A stretch of DNA of 64,000 nt from Arsenophonus sp964026495 (GTDB lineage Bacteria > Pseudomonadota > Gammaproteobacteria > Enterobacterales > Enterobacteriaceae). How positions within the stretch are numbered: the first letter of the stretch is position 1; every line of letters starts with the position of its first letter. The stretch spans positions 558,001 to 622,000 of the forward strand of contig NZ_OZ032148.1 in assembly GCF_964026495.1 (NCBI RefSeq), given 5' to 3'. The notes beneath the pieces were generated by a model. The model was not told the DNA's origin. It was given only the letters and a program-made list of their open reading frames with translations, and ran no database searches. Position numbers and translations under genes: made by a program. This document shows positions 1-8,766 of this stretch, piece by piece.

Positions 1-87
1 TAAAAATAAAATTCTTGAAATTTATATTTTAATCCATATATTAAAAATAGTTAAAAGAAATGATAATTTTTAAAAATACTATCTACT

Positions 88-408
88 ATGATAACTAACA
101 GTAAATTTAATATTGGACAAAAAATTAGACATCAACTTTTAGGTTATCTGGGTGTTATAGTAGATGTTGATGCAAAATATTGTTTAGATATATTTAAAAA
201 CAAAGATATTAAATACCATACAACTTTATTGGAAGCTCCATGGTATCATGTAATCATGGAAGATAGTAATGGTGAACATATTCATACTTATTTAGCTGAA
301 GCTCAAATTACATATGAGATTTTTGATGAAAACCTAGATGACTCATCTTTAGATGAGTTATCAAAATCTATTAAAATTCAATTAGAAAATCCACAGTTAC
401 GTAATTAA
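88..408 (+). CDS. hspQ: Heat shock protein HspQ (hemimethylated-DNA-binding YccV family)
   Basis: Small cytoplasmic heat-shock protein of 106 aa, the usual length. In enterobacteria HspQ binds hemimethylated DNA, lowers dnaA expression and acts as a specificity factor for Lon. The signature is clear: an N-terminal KFNIGQ with GYLGV, then APWYHV (about residues 50-55) and HTYLAEAQ (about 66-73). It ends in LRN like the E. coli protein. It stands alone, convergent with valS, followed by a short inverted repeat that may be its terminator. The family assignment is firm; the cellular role is inferred from E. coli. Confidence 0.93.
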   Translation: MITNSKFNIGQKIRHQLLGYLGVIVDVDAKYCLDIFKNKDIKYHTTLLEAPWYHVIMEDSNGEHIHTYLAEAQITYEIFDENLDDSSLDELSKSIKIQLENPQLRN

Positions 409-976
409 ATTTTTATAATAACGTTAAATAGTATTATTTTAATAATACGAAATAATATTTTAGACTAATATATATTTCTTTAAATTATGTAAGAAAAATA
501 AAATTTTTTTAAAAAAATAAGTTACATATTTTTTATTTTTCAAAATAAGAATAGATTATTAAAATCATATTATTAATTACAAAAAATAAAAACATAAAAA
601 TCTAAAAATAATTGTATAATCTTTATATAATATTAACAGAAATTACCAGGTTTTCTAAAAACTATTTATTCAAATTTTGAAATAAATTATTATATATTAA
701 GATATAATATAATTTCAAAATATATGTTTATGAACATACAGATGTTTTATACTTTTTTTAATAAAAAACATATCAAAAATTTTTAAATTTTTTACAAAAA
801 ACAAAAAAAAATACTTATTACTTTTTTACTTTTATATATTTTTTATAAGTTTTATTTTTAATATTTTTTATTATTTGTAATAAATTTTATTTTAATATCA
901 CTTTAAAATACATATCATTTTAAAACTATAAAAAATATAAAAAGCACACAAAAGAACATATAAAAAAATTTTTATT
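409..976. other. Intergenic spacer hspQ-valS
   Basis: Very A+T-rich spacer between convergent genes. Apart from the inverted repeat after hspQ I see no open frame with recognisable protein similarity, no RNA gene and no long repeat. Confidence 0.6.
431..448 (+). terminator. Possible terminator after hspQ
   Basis: A perfect inverted repeat, GTATTATT / AATAATAC, starts 23 bases after the hspQ stop. The arms are separated by only two T, so the real loop must open 1-2 pairs. It is A+T-only apart from the ends and followed by only short T runs, so function is uncertain. Confidence 0.35.
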
Positions 977-3874
977 TCAATTATTAAACTTTGATTTTTG
1001 AATTATTAATTCTTTTTCTATTGCTAAATTTATCTCCAATCGTTCACGCTCTTTTAAAATAATAGCAGAAGGTGCCCGCTTGAGAAAAATTTCGTTAGCT
1101 AATCTAGCTTTAATAATTGATATTTCTTGTTTTAATTTTTTAATTTTTTTATCTAAACGAAATAATTCTTTATTTTTATCAACTGAATTATCTATTGAAA
1201 TTAATATTTCAATACCACTTACTACTTGAGTTACAAAAAATGATTTTTCTTTTACTTGGTCAACAAGATGTATTGAAGTATACTTCAACATTCCTTGAAC
1301 AACATTTAAATGCTCTTTAAGTATTTTTTTAATGACATTATTCATACAACGTAAAAATACGTTCAATTGCTGACCAGAAGAAATATTCATTTCTTTTCGA
1401 ATGTTACGTACAGATACAATTATTTTTTTTATATATTCAATATTATAAAATGCTTCTTCATCAATCTTTGATGATTCAAAAACAGGAAAAGATTCCAACA
1501 TAATAGTATTTGCATTAAAATTTTTTAGCAATTTAATTTTTTGCCAAATACTTTCTGTAATAAATGGAATAATAGGATGAGCTAAACGTAATAAGCTTTC
1601 CAATATTTCAAGTAATGTATAACGCGTAGAACAAATCATTTTATGGTTACTCTGATTAATAATAATTTTTGAAAATTCTACATACCAATCACAAAATTGA
1701 TGCCATATGAATTCATAAATAATATTAGCAGCAATATCAAAACGATAAGTATCTAAAGCTTCACGATATGATTTAATTGTTTTATTAAATACTGTTCTGA
1801 TCCATCGATCAGGAAGAGAAAAAATCATTTCTTCAGTATTATATTTATTATAATAATCTTTTTTTTCAGTATTAATTAATACATAACGACTTACATTCCA
1901 AAGTTTATTACAAAAGTTACGATATCCAATAAGTCGTTTTATATTCCAATTAATATCTCTTCCAGTTGAAGCTAATGAAGCTAATGTAAAACGTAAAGCA
2001 TCTGTACCATGCGCATCAATTCCTTGAGGATATTCTCTTCTAGTACGATCAGCAATTTTTTTTGCCAATTTTGGTTGTAACATATTTGCAGTACGTTTTA
2101 AAAGTAATTTATCTAAAGAAATTCCATCAATTAAATCTAAAGGATCAATAACATTTCCTTGAGATTTTGACATTTTTTTTCCTTCTTCATCACGTATTAA
2201 ACCTGTTATATAAACTGTTTTAAAAGGAATTTGTCCTTGACCATCTTCATCCTTAATAAAATACATAGTTAACATAATCATACGAGCTATCCAAAAAAAA
2301 ATAATATCAAAACCAGTGACTAATACATCAGTTGGATGAAATATTTTTAACATATCACTTTTTTCTGGCCACCCTAATGTTGAAAAACTCCAAAGAGCAG
2401 ATGAAAACCAAGTATCTAATACATCTTCATCCTGATATAAACTAACATCATCAGGAAGATTATTTTCTAAACGAACCGTTTTTTCATTATTACCAACATA
2501 TACTTTATTATTATTATCATACCAAGCTGGTATCCTATGTCCCCACCATAATTGCCGTGAAATACACCAATCTTTAACATTTTTCATCCAAGAAAAATAC
2601 ATATTTTCATATTGTTGAGGTATAAATTTAATACGTCCATCTTTCACAGCGATAATAGCTTTTTCTGCTAATGAAGCAGTGCGAACATACCATTGATTAG
2701 TTAACATGGGCTCAATAACTACATTACTACGTTCACTATAAGGAATATTTACTTTTTGAGATTTTGTTAAAATTAATAACCCTAACTTTTCTAATTCATT
2801 AATAATTGCTTTCCTAGCAACAAAACGTTCCATTCCACGATAAGGAAGAGGGATAAAAGATGTATAAATATTACTATGATTACCCATACTATCAAAGATT
2901 TCTGCTTTTTCGCGAATATGTGCATTAATATCAAAAATATTAATCATTGGTAATTTATGACGTTGTCCAACTTCATATTGATAAAAATCATGTGCTGGTG
3001 ATATTTTTATACATTCACCTTTTTTTATATCAATGCATTTATCACCAATAATAGGAATACGACGATTAACTAAAGGCAGTAAAACTTGTTTTCCAATTAA
3101 ATTATGATAAAATGGATGAGATGGGTTAACAATAACCCCAGTATCACTCAATATTGTTTCTGGTCGCTCAGTAGCAATAACAATATATCTTTTACCTTCT
3201 AAAGTTTTTGTTCCATCAGCAAGTGGATAACGTAAATACCATACAAAACTATTTACTTCTCTATTTTCAACTTCTAAATCTGAAATTGCTGTATGTAATT
3301 TAGGATCCCAGTTGACTAATCTTTTACCACGATATATAAGATTATTTTTATAAAGACGAATAAATGTTTCTTGCACAGCTTTTGATAAACCTGAATCCAT
3401 AGTAAAACGTTCACGTTCCCAATCTACAGAATTTCCAAGACGTCGCATTTGTTGAGAAATATTATTTCCATATTCTGATTTCCATTTCCAAATTTTTTCA
3501 ATAAATTTTTCTCTTCCATAATCATACTTCGTTTTATTTTCTTCGATAAAAATTTTACGCTCAACAACCATTTGAGTAGCAATACCAGCATGATCCGTAC
3601 CACTTTGCCATAATGTATTTTTTCCTTGCATTCTATGATAACGGACTAATATGTCCATAATGGTTTGTTGAAAAGCATGACCCATATGTAAATCACCTGT
3701 AATATTAGGTGGAGGGATAACAATACAAAAATTATTTTTTTTATTATTAATATTAGGTTTAAAATAACCATTTTTTTCCCAAAATGCATATAAAGATTGT
3801 TCAATTACTGATGGATTATAAATTTTGTCTATCAATGATTCAGATGAAATTATATTTTCTTGTTTTTTTTTCAT
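977..3874 (-). CDS. valS: Valyl-tRNA synthetase
   Basis: Class I aminoacyl-tRNA synthetase that charges tRNA-Val. At 965 aa it is slightly longer than the E. coli enzyme (951 aa) because of about 14 extra N-terminal residues before IYNPSVIEQ. The ATP-binding HMGH motif lies at residues 63-66, and the KMSKS loop (KKMSKSQGN) about two thirds along. The CP1 editing domain between them and a C-terminal coiled-coil region rich in Lys and Ile are present. In E. coli the order is pepA-holC-valS; here pepA and valS keep order and strand but holC is not intact. No strong Shine-Dalgarno precedes the ATG, so a slightly downstream start is possible. Confidence 0.97.
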   Translation of the reverse strand: MKKKQENIISSESLIDKIYNPSVIEQSLYAFWEKNGYFKPNINNKKNNFCIVIPPPNITGDLHMGHAFQQTIMDILVRYHRMQGKNTLWQSGTDHAGIATQMVVERKIFIEENKTKYDYGREKFIEKIWKWKSEYGNNISQQMRRLGNSVDWERERFTMDSGLSKAVQETFIRLYKNNLIYRGKRLVNWDPKLHTAISDLEVENREVNSFVWYLRYPLADGTKTLEGKRYIVIATERPETILSDTGVIVNPSHPFYHNLIGKQVLLPLVNRRIPIIGDKCIDIKKGECIKISPAHDFYQYEVGQRHKLPMINIFDINAHIREKAEIFDSMGNHSNIYTSFIPLPYRGMERFVARKAIINELEKLGLLILTKSQKVNIPYSERSNVVIEPMLTNQWYVRTASLAEKAIIAVKDGRIKFIPQQYENMYFSWMKNVKDWCISRQLWWGHRIPAWYDNNNKVYVGNNEKTVRLENNLPDDVSLYQDEDVLDTWFSSALWSFSTLGWPEKSDMLKIFHPTDVLVTGFDIIFFWIARMIMLTMYFIKDEDGQGQIPFKTVYITGLIRDEEGKKMSKSQGNVIDPLDLIDGISLDKLLLKRTANMLQPKLAKKIADRTRREYPQGIDAHGTDALRFTLASLASTGRDINWNIKRLIGYRNFCNKLWNVSRYVLINTEKKDYYNKYNTEEMIFSLPDRWIRTVFNKTIKSYREALDTYRFDIAANIIYEFIWHQFCDWYVEFSKIIINQSNHKMICSTRYTLLEILESLLRLAHPIIPFITESIWQKIKLLKNFNANTIMLESFPVFESSKIDEEAFYNIEYIKKIIVSVRNIRKEMNISSGQQLNVFLRCMNNVIKKILKEHLNVVQGMLKYTSIHLVDQVKEKSFFVTQVVSGIEILISIDNSVDKNKELFRLDKKIKKLKQEISIIKARLANEIFLKRAPSAIILKERERLEINLAIEKELIIQKSKFNN

Positions 3875-4312
3875 TTTTTTTCTATTTAATTTTTCGTAGT
3901 ATTGCTATAATCGTAAATTACAATTCATATAAAAAATTATGTCTACATCGGTTTTTAAATAATTATTGAAAATTTGATTTATAAAATAAAAATATTTTAT
4001 TCTCATGAAATATTAAAAATAAATGACAAAAATTAATCAAAAATGAATATATCTTAACTTTACTTTAAACTAAAAAAGTTTTTTATCCAAAACAATTTAT
4101 AAAAATACTATATGATCAAAAAATACTTATTAAGTAATTTTTTTGTTGTTACAATAAAAAAATAGTCCATAATTTTAAAGCACTAATTGTTATAATATTA
4201 CTTTAAAATAAAAAATTATTTATTTTGTGTTATTAATATTTATCAATATCAAAAATTTTATATCACAATATAATTTATTTCTTTTATTATAAAGAAAAAT
4301 ATATTATTTAAC
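3875..4312. other. Spacer at the holC position, possibly a decayed holC
   Basis: This 438-base gap lies between pepA and valS, exactly where E. coli has holC (DNA polymerase III chi subunit, about 147 codons, 441 bases). No intact reading frame exists. On the minus strand near 3915-3960 a segment reads KTDVDIIFYMN, which resembles the TEVVDFVPYE stretch near the HolC C-terminus, but the match is short and needs frame changes. The length fit is suggestive; the sequence match alone is weak. Confidence 0.3.
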
Positions 4313-5824
4313 TTAATTATAAATACGATTTAATAAAAATTGAGCAAGTAATGCCACAGGACGACCAGTAGCTCCTTTCCTTTTACCAGATTTCCAAGCT
4401 GTACCTGCTATATCTAAATGTGCCCAACGATATTTAGTCGCAAAACATTCTAAAAAACAACCTGCAGTAATTGCACCACCAGCACGATTTCCAGCATTAG
4501 CTAAATCAGCAAAATTTGACTCTAACTGTTTAAAAAATTCTGAAGATAAAGGTAACCGCCAAGTTTTATCACCTGATTTTTTAGCTGCATTCAGTAATTC
4601 ATCTGCTAAAAGATCATCATTTGACATCAAACCATTATAATAATGACCCAATGCAATCACACAAGCTCCAGTTAAAGTTGCAACATCAATAACAACATCA
4701 GGATCAAAACGTTCCACATATGTTAATGTATCACATAACACTAATCTTCCTTCCGCATCAGTATTAATTACTTCTATTGTTTTACCTGACATACTAGTTA
4801 ATATATCTCCAGGACGATACGCTTCACCACTCAACATATTTTCAGAACAAGCTAATACTCCTATTACATTAATAGGTAATCTCAATAAACTCACAAAACG
4901 CATGATACCATAAACAGTAGCTGCTCCAGCCATATCATATTTCATTTCATCCATGCGATCAGAAGATTTAATTGAAATACCACCAGAATCAAACGTTAAT
5001 CCTTTACCAATTAATACTATATATTTTTTGTTTATATCTTCACTGCCATTATATTTTATAATTGACATAAAAGATTTATTTTTTGCACCCTTTCCAACAG
5101 CTAAATAAGCATTCATTGATAAATTTTGCATTTCTTTTTCATCAATTATTTGAATACTAAGATTTTTGCAAGTATTAGATAGTTTATAAGCCTGATCCGT
5201 TAAATAAGAAGGATTACAAATATTTGGTGGCATATTAGCTAAATTTTTTGCTGATTCTATTCCCATTGCTAAAGCAAGTCCATGTTTAAGAGCAAGTTCT
5301 CCATCAGTTAAATCATGATTTTTTGAAATATAAAAAACGATTTCACTTAATACATGTTCTAGTGGAGTTTTATTTTTTTTAAATTGATCAAATTTATATA
5401 TTGTGTCTTTTATTATTTCTACTGCTTTTCGAATTTTCCAATAGGTATTTTTATTTCTGATATGTAAATCAACTAAAAATAAAATAGCTTTTTTTGTTCC
5501 AGTTTTATTTAAAGCAGAAATAGTTTTTTCAATAATTTTTTTATATTCAAGTTCATTTATGTCATTTATTTTACCACATCCAACCAATAAAACACGTTCA
5601 TATGATATATGAGGTACATGATGTAGTAATAATATTTGGCCAATTTTTCCTTCTAATTTTTCACGTTCGATTAGAGTACTAATATACTTATCACTAATAT
5701 TATTAAATTTATGTGCTATATTAGATAATTGATAAGATTCAAATACACCTAAAACAATACAATCAATATTATTTTTTACTGTATTATGACTTGTTATACT
5801 AAAATTTATTACACTAAAATCCAT
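4313..5824 (-). CDS. pepA: Cytosol aminopeptidase A (leucyl aminopeptidase, M17)
   Basis: Hexameric, two-metal aminopeptidase that trims N-terminal residues; in E. coli PepA is also a DNA-binding accessory factor for XerCD recombination and carAB control. Metal and active-site motifs are intact: VLIGKGLTFDSGGIS, YDMAGAA and the M17 signature NTDAEGRL. The start was set at MDFSVINF, which aligns with the E. coli N-terminus, gives 503 aa as in E. coli, and has GGAG five bases before the ATG. An in-frame hydrophobic extension upstream (to 5896) is judged non-coding. It is divergent from lptF. Confidence 0.95.
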   Translation of the reverse strand: MDFSVINFSITSHNTVKNNIDCIVLGVFESYQLSNIAHKFNNISDKYISTLIEREKLEGKIGQILLLHHVPHISYERVLLVGCGKINDINELEYKKIIEKTISALNKTGTKKAILFLVDLHIRNKNTYWKIRKAVEIIKDTIYKFDQFKKNKTPLEHVLSEIVFYISKNHDLTDGELALKHGLALAMGIESAKNLANMPPNICNPSYLTDQAYKLSNTCKNLSIQIIDEKEMQNLSMNAYLAVGKGAKNKSFMSIIKYNGSEDINKKYIVLIGKGLTFDSGGISIKSSDRMDEMKYDMAGAATVYGIMRFVSLLRLPINVIGVLACSENMLSGEAYRPGDILTSMSGKTIEVINTDAEGRLVLCDTLTYVERFDPDVVIDVATLTGACVIALGHYYNGLMSNDDLLADELLNAAKKSGDKTWRLPLSSEFFKQLESNFADLANAGNRAGGAITAGCFLECFATKYRWAHLDIAGTAWKSGKRKGATGRPVALLAQFLLNRIYN

Positions 5825-6102
5825 ATATGCTCCAATATAAAAAATAAATATTAATTTTATCACTAAAATTAACAAAAAATATAAATTTGCTAACAAAAAA
5901 TGTTCTTTATGTTAAAATAATAAAAGTATTATACATATAAAAAAAAAATATCTTCAAGAATATTGTTGATATGTAATATTTCTTAAATTAATATCATTAT
6001 TATATTTAAATATTTTAAAATTAATTATAAAAATACTCTGACTTGATTTATCAACAAGAAATAATGCTTTTTCATAAAGTAGTTTTCACAGGTTTAATTA
6101 AT

Positions 6103-7200
6103 TTGATTATCATCCAATACTTAGTAAAAGAAACATTAAAAAGACAGCTTGCAATAATTTTTATTTTGATTTTTATTTTTTTTAGTCAAAAAACAATTAG
6201 TATATTAAGTTCAGCAGTTCAAGGAAATATTTCTTTAAATTTAATATTTCCTCTTCTGGGATTAGGCATTCCAGAAATGGCTCAATTAATTTTACCATTA
6301 AGTTTATTTTTAGGATTACTCATAACATATAGTAAATTATATTTTGATAATGAAATTATTGTTATGCATGCTTGTGGTTTAGGTAAAAAAGTATTAATAA
6401 TTGCTGCTGTAATTTTAGCATTATTTACTACTTTCATTGCAATAATAAATGTAAATTGGATGCTACCATGGTCAGCACGATATCAAGAAAAAGCAATATC
6501 TAATGCTAAATTAAATCCTAATTTTACAACTATGGCAGAAGGACAATTCAAAACCACAAAAGATCAAAATCTTGTTATTTACATTAATGATATAAAAGGA
6601 AAAAATTTTAATCATATTTTCATGGCACAACTACGACCAATCAATAAAAAACGCCCTTCTGTAGTAATTGCAAAAAGTGGGCGTATCAATGAAGATGAAA
6701 AAGGAAATAAAATTGTTTTACTAGATAAAGGAACACGTTATGAAGGTACAGCTATACTACGTGATTTTAAAATAACTGATTTTGAAGATTATAAAGCAAT
6801 CATTGATCGCAGAGAAACAAGAACTACAAACAAAAACATTGAACAAAAAAATATGTTACAATTATGGAATACCAAAGATATTCAATCACAAGCAGAATTT
6901 CATTGGCGTTTAACTTTAGTATTTTCTGTACTTATTATGGATTTAATGGTTATTCCATTAAGTGAAGTTAATCCTAGACAAGGTAGACTTTTAAGTATCT
7001 TACCAGCAATGTTACTTTATCTATTATTTTTTCTATTACAAAGTACATTACATGCTAGTGCAAAAAAAGGAGAAATAGATCCAAAAATAACCTTATGGTT
7101 AGTAAATTTTTCTTTTTTAACATTAGCAATTATATTAAATATTTGGGATATATCTGCCATACGTCGCATACGATCTAAATTTTCTAGAGGCAATACATAG
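6103..7200 (+). CDS. lptF: LPS export system permease LptF
   Basis: Inner-membrane permease of the LptB2FGC transporter, which extracts lipopolysaccharide from the inner membrane. Six transmembrane segments flank a periplasmic beta-jellyroll domain. Landmarks are QYLVKETLKRQL at the N-terminus, GLGIPEMAQLILPLSLFLG, and NPRQGRLLSILPAMLLYLLFF near the C-terminus. The proposed start is TTG at 6103: the E. coli protein begins at this position, AGG lies 10 bases upstream, and the length becomes 365 aa (E. coli 366). An in-frame ATG at 6064 would add 13 residues without an equivalent in E. coli. lptG follows after 15 bases. Confidence 0.92.
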   Translation: MIIIQYLVKETLKRQLAIIFILIFIFFSQKTISILSSAVQGNISLNLIFPLLGLGIPEMAQLILPLSLFLGLLITYSKLYFDNEIIVMHACGLGKKVLIIAAVILALFTTFIAIINVNWMLPWSARYQEKAISNAKLNPNFTTMAEGQFKTTKDQNLVIYINDIKGKNFNHIFMAQLRPINKKRPSVVIAKSGRINEDEKGNKIVLLDKGTRYEGTAILRDFKITDFEDYKAIIDRRETRTTNKNIEQKNMLQLWNTKDIQSQAEFHWRLTLVFSVLIMDLMVIPLSEVNPRQGRLLSILPAMLLYLLFFLLQSTLHASAKKGEIDPKITLWLVNFSFLTLAIILNIWDISAIRRIRSKFSRGNT

Positions 7201-7211
7201 AGGCAATACAT
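7186..7211 (+). repeat. 13-bp direct tandem duplication at the lptF/lptG junction
   Basis: AGAGGCAATACAT occurs twice back to back (7186-7198 and 7199-7211). The first copy encodes the last residues of LptF, and the junction creates the TAG stop; the second copy lies in the leader of lptG and supplies an extra AGAGG. Without the duplication the frame would end at TAA just before lptG. Confidence 0.95.
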
Positions 7212-7215
7212 AATA

Positions 7216-8292
7216 ATGTTACGTATTTTAGAAAAATATATCGGGCGTACTATTATTTCATCAATTTTAATTACAGTTTTTATATTAATTTCATTATCAG
7301 GAATTATTAAATTTGTTGAACAACTTAGAAAAGTAGGCAATGGATCTTATACAATTTGGAATGCAGGAATTTTTACTTTGTTGACTATTCCGAAAGATAT
7401 AGAAATTTTTTTTCCTATGGCAGCACTTTTAGGTACATTAATTAAATTAGGCACACTAGCTTCACGTAATGAACTAATAGTTATGCAAACTGCAGGATTT
7501 TCTCGATTACAAATTGGGATATCAGTAATGAAGATTGCTATACCTTTAATGATCCTAACAATGATTATTGGTGAATGGATTGCACCTTCTGCAGAACAAT
7601 GGGCTCGTAATTATCGCACTGAAAAAATTATTGGTAAATCTCTCATGATGACAGACCGTGGATTATGGGCGAAAGATGGTAATAATTTCATTCATATTCA
7701 ATATATTATTGATAAAAACAAAATAAAAGACATTTCTATCTACCAACTAGACAAAGAAAAAAAATTAAAAGCAGTAATTTTTGCTAATTCAGGTTATTAT
7801 AATCACGATACTAATCAATGGCAATTAATAGAAGTTAACAAAGCATTGATAAAAAACAAAAAAGAAATTACTGGTTTTTACTATTCATTAATGAATTGGC
7901 AAACAACTTTAAATCCAGAAAAATTAGGAATTGTTTCTCTTAATCCTGATTCATTAACTATAAGTAATTTATACAAATATATTAATTATTTGCAAGAAAC
8001 TCAACAAGAAGCTTCAGCATATCAATTAAGTATGTGGAAAAAAATAATATCACCACTTTCTGTAGCTTGTATGATTTTTTTAGCATTATCATTTATTTTT
8101 GGTCCACTTCGTGATGTAACAATGGGGGTAAGAGTATTAATTGGCATTTCAGGAGGATTTATTTTTTATCTTTTAAACGATGGTTTTGGTAATTTAAGTT
8201 TAGTATATGGTTTATCTCCATTAATAGCTGCAACATTACCTAGTATAATGTTGCTTGGATTTAGTATTTTACTATTAATATATCGTCGATAA
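7216..8292 (+). CDS. lptG: LPS export system permease LptG
   Basis: Partner permease of LptF in the lipopolysaccharide transporter; 358 aa against 360 in E. coli. The N-terminal LRILEKYIGRTI helix, the conserved SRNELIVMQTAGFS cytoplasmic loop that contacts LptB, a periplasmic jellyroll domain, and the C-terminal transmembrane segments beginning FGPLRDVTMGVRVLIG are all visible. It is co-directional with lptF and 15 bases downstream, so the two are surely one operon. A hairpin with a T run 34 bases after the stop ends the unit. Retention implies that a lipopolysaccharide-bearing outer membrane is still made, consistent with gmhA elsewhere in the window. Confidence 0.95.
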   Translation: MLRILEKYIGRTIISSILITVFILISLSGIIKFVEQLRKVGNGSYTIWNAGIFTLLTIPKDIEIFFPMAALLGTLIKLGTLASRNELIVMQTAGFSRLQIGISVMKIAIPLMILTMIIGEWIAPSAEQWARNYRTEKIIGKSLMMTDRGLWAKDGNNFIHIQYIIDKNKIKDISIYQLDKEKKLKAVIFANSGYYNHDTNQWQLIEVNKALIKNKKEITGFYYSLMNWQTTLNPEKLGIVSLNPDSLTISNLYKYINYLQETQQEASAYQLSMWKKIISPLSVACMIFLALSFIFGPLRDVTMGVRVLIGISGGFIFYLLNDGFGNLSLVYGLSPLIAATLPSIMLLGFSILLLIYRR

Positions 8293-8325
8293 AATTTTAA
8301 TTTTTATAATTCATTATGAAACCTG

Positions 8326-8350
8326 AGTAATATTTTTATATTACTTTTTT
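8326..8350 (+). terminator. Rho-independent terminator of lptFG
   Basis: Perfect 8-bp arms AGTAATAT / ATATTACT with a TTTT loop, followed at once by TTTTT. Position and orientation fit the end of the lptF-lptG operon. Confidence 0.65.
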
Positions 8351-8766
8351 ATTTATAACATTTTAATAAAATATTTATTTTCTAAAATAATAATTACTAC
8401 TATACGCTACAAATTAAATCAAAAATTTTTAAAAATATACATAATTTTATAATAAAAAACATTTTTAAATTTTATAAAATATTGCTCATAAAAATAATAA
8501 TTATCGTCTTTCTTAATAACATTGATTATAAAAAAATTACTTTTAATACATGTATAAAAACATTAATTGCAATAATCATCAGAAAATAAAAAATAATAAA
8601 TAAAAATATATCAAAATTAACAATTAACAGCTTTTTGTAAAAATAATTAAATAAAAAATCTAAATTTTATAGATTTTTTATTACAATAAAATATTTACAT
8701 TAATTTACTAATATATAAAAAATATTTAATATTACCTATTGAAATATTTTTTAAATTTTATTATTG
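8351..8766. other. Spacer lptG-deaD
   Basis: A+T-rich spacer between convergent genes after the lptFG terminator. No recognisable gene or RNA was seen. Short T runs on the minus strand after deaD could end that transcript but no clear GC-containing stem was found. Confidence 0.5.

Noticed and set aside
7017..7340. 107-codon open frame antisense to lptF/lptG
   Set aside because: Fully overlapped by two well-supported genes on the other strand.
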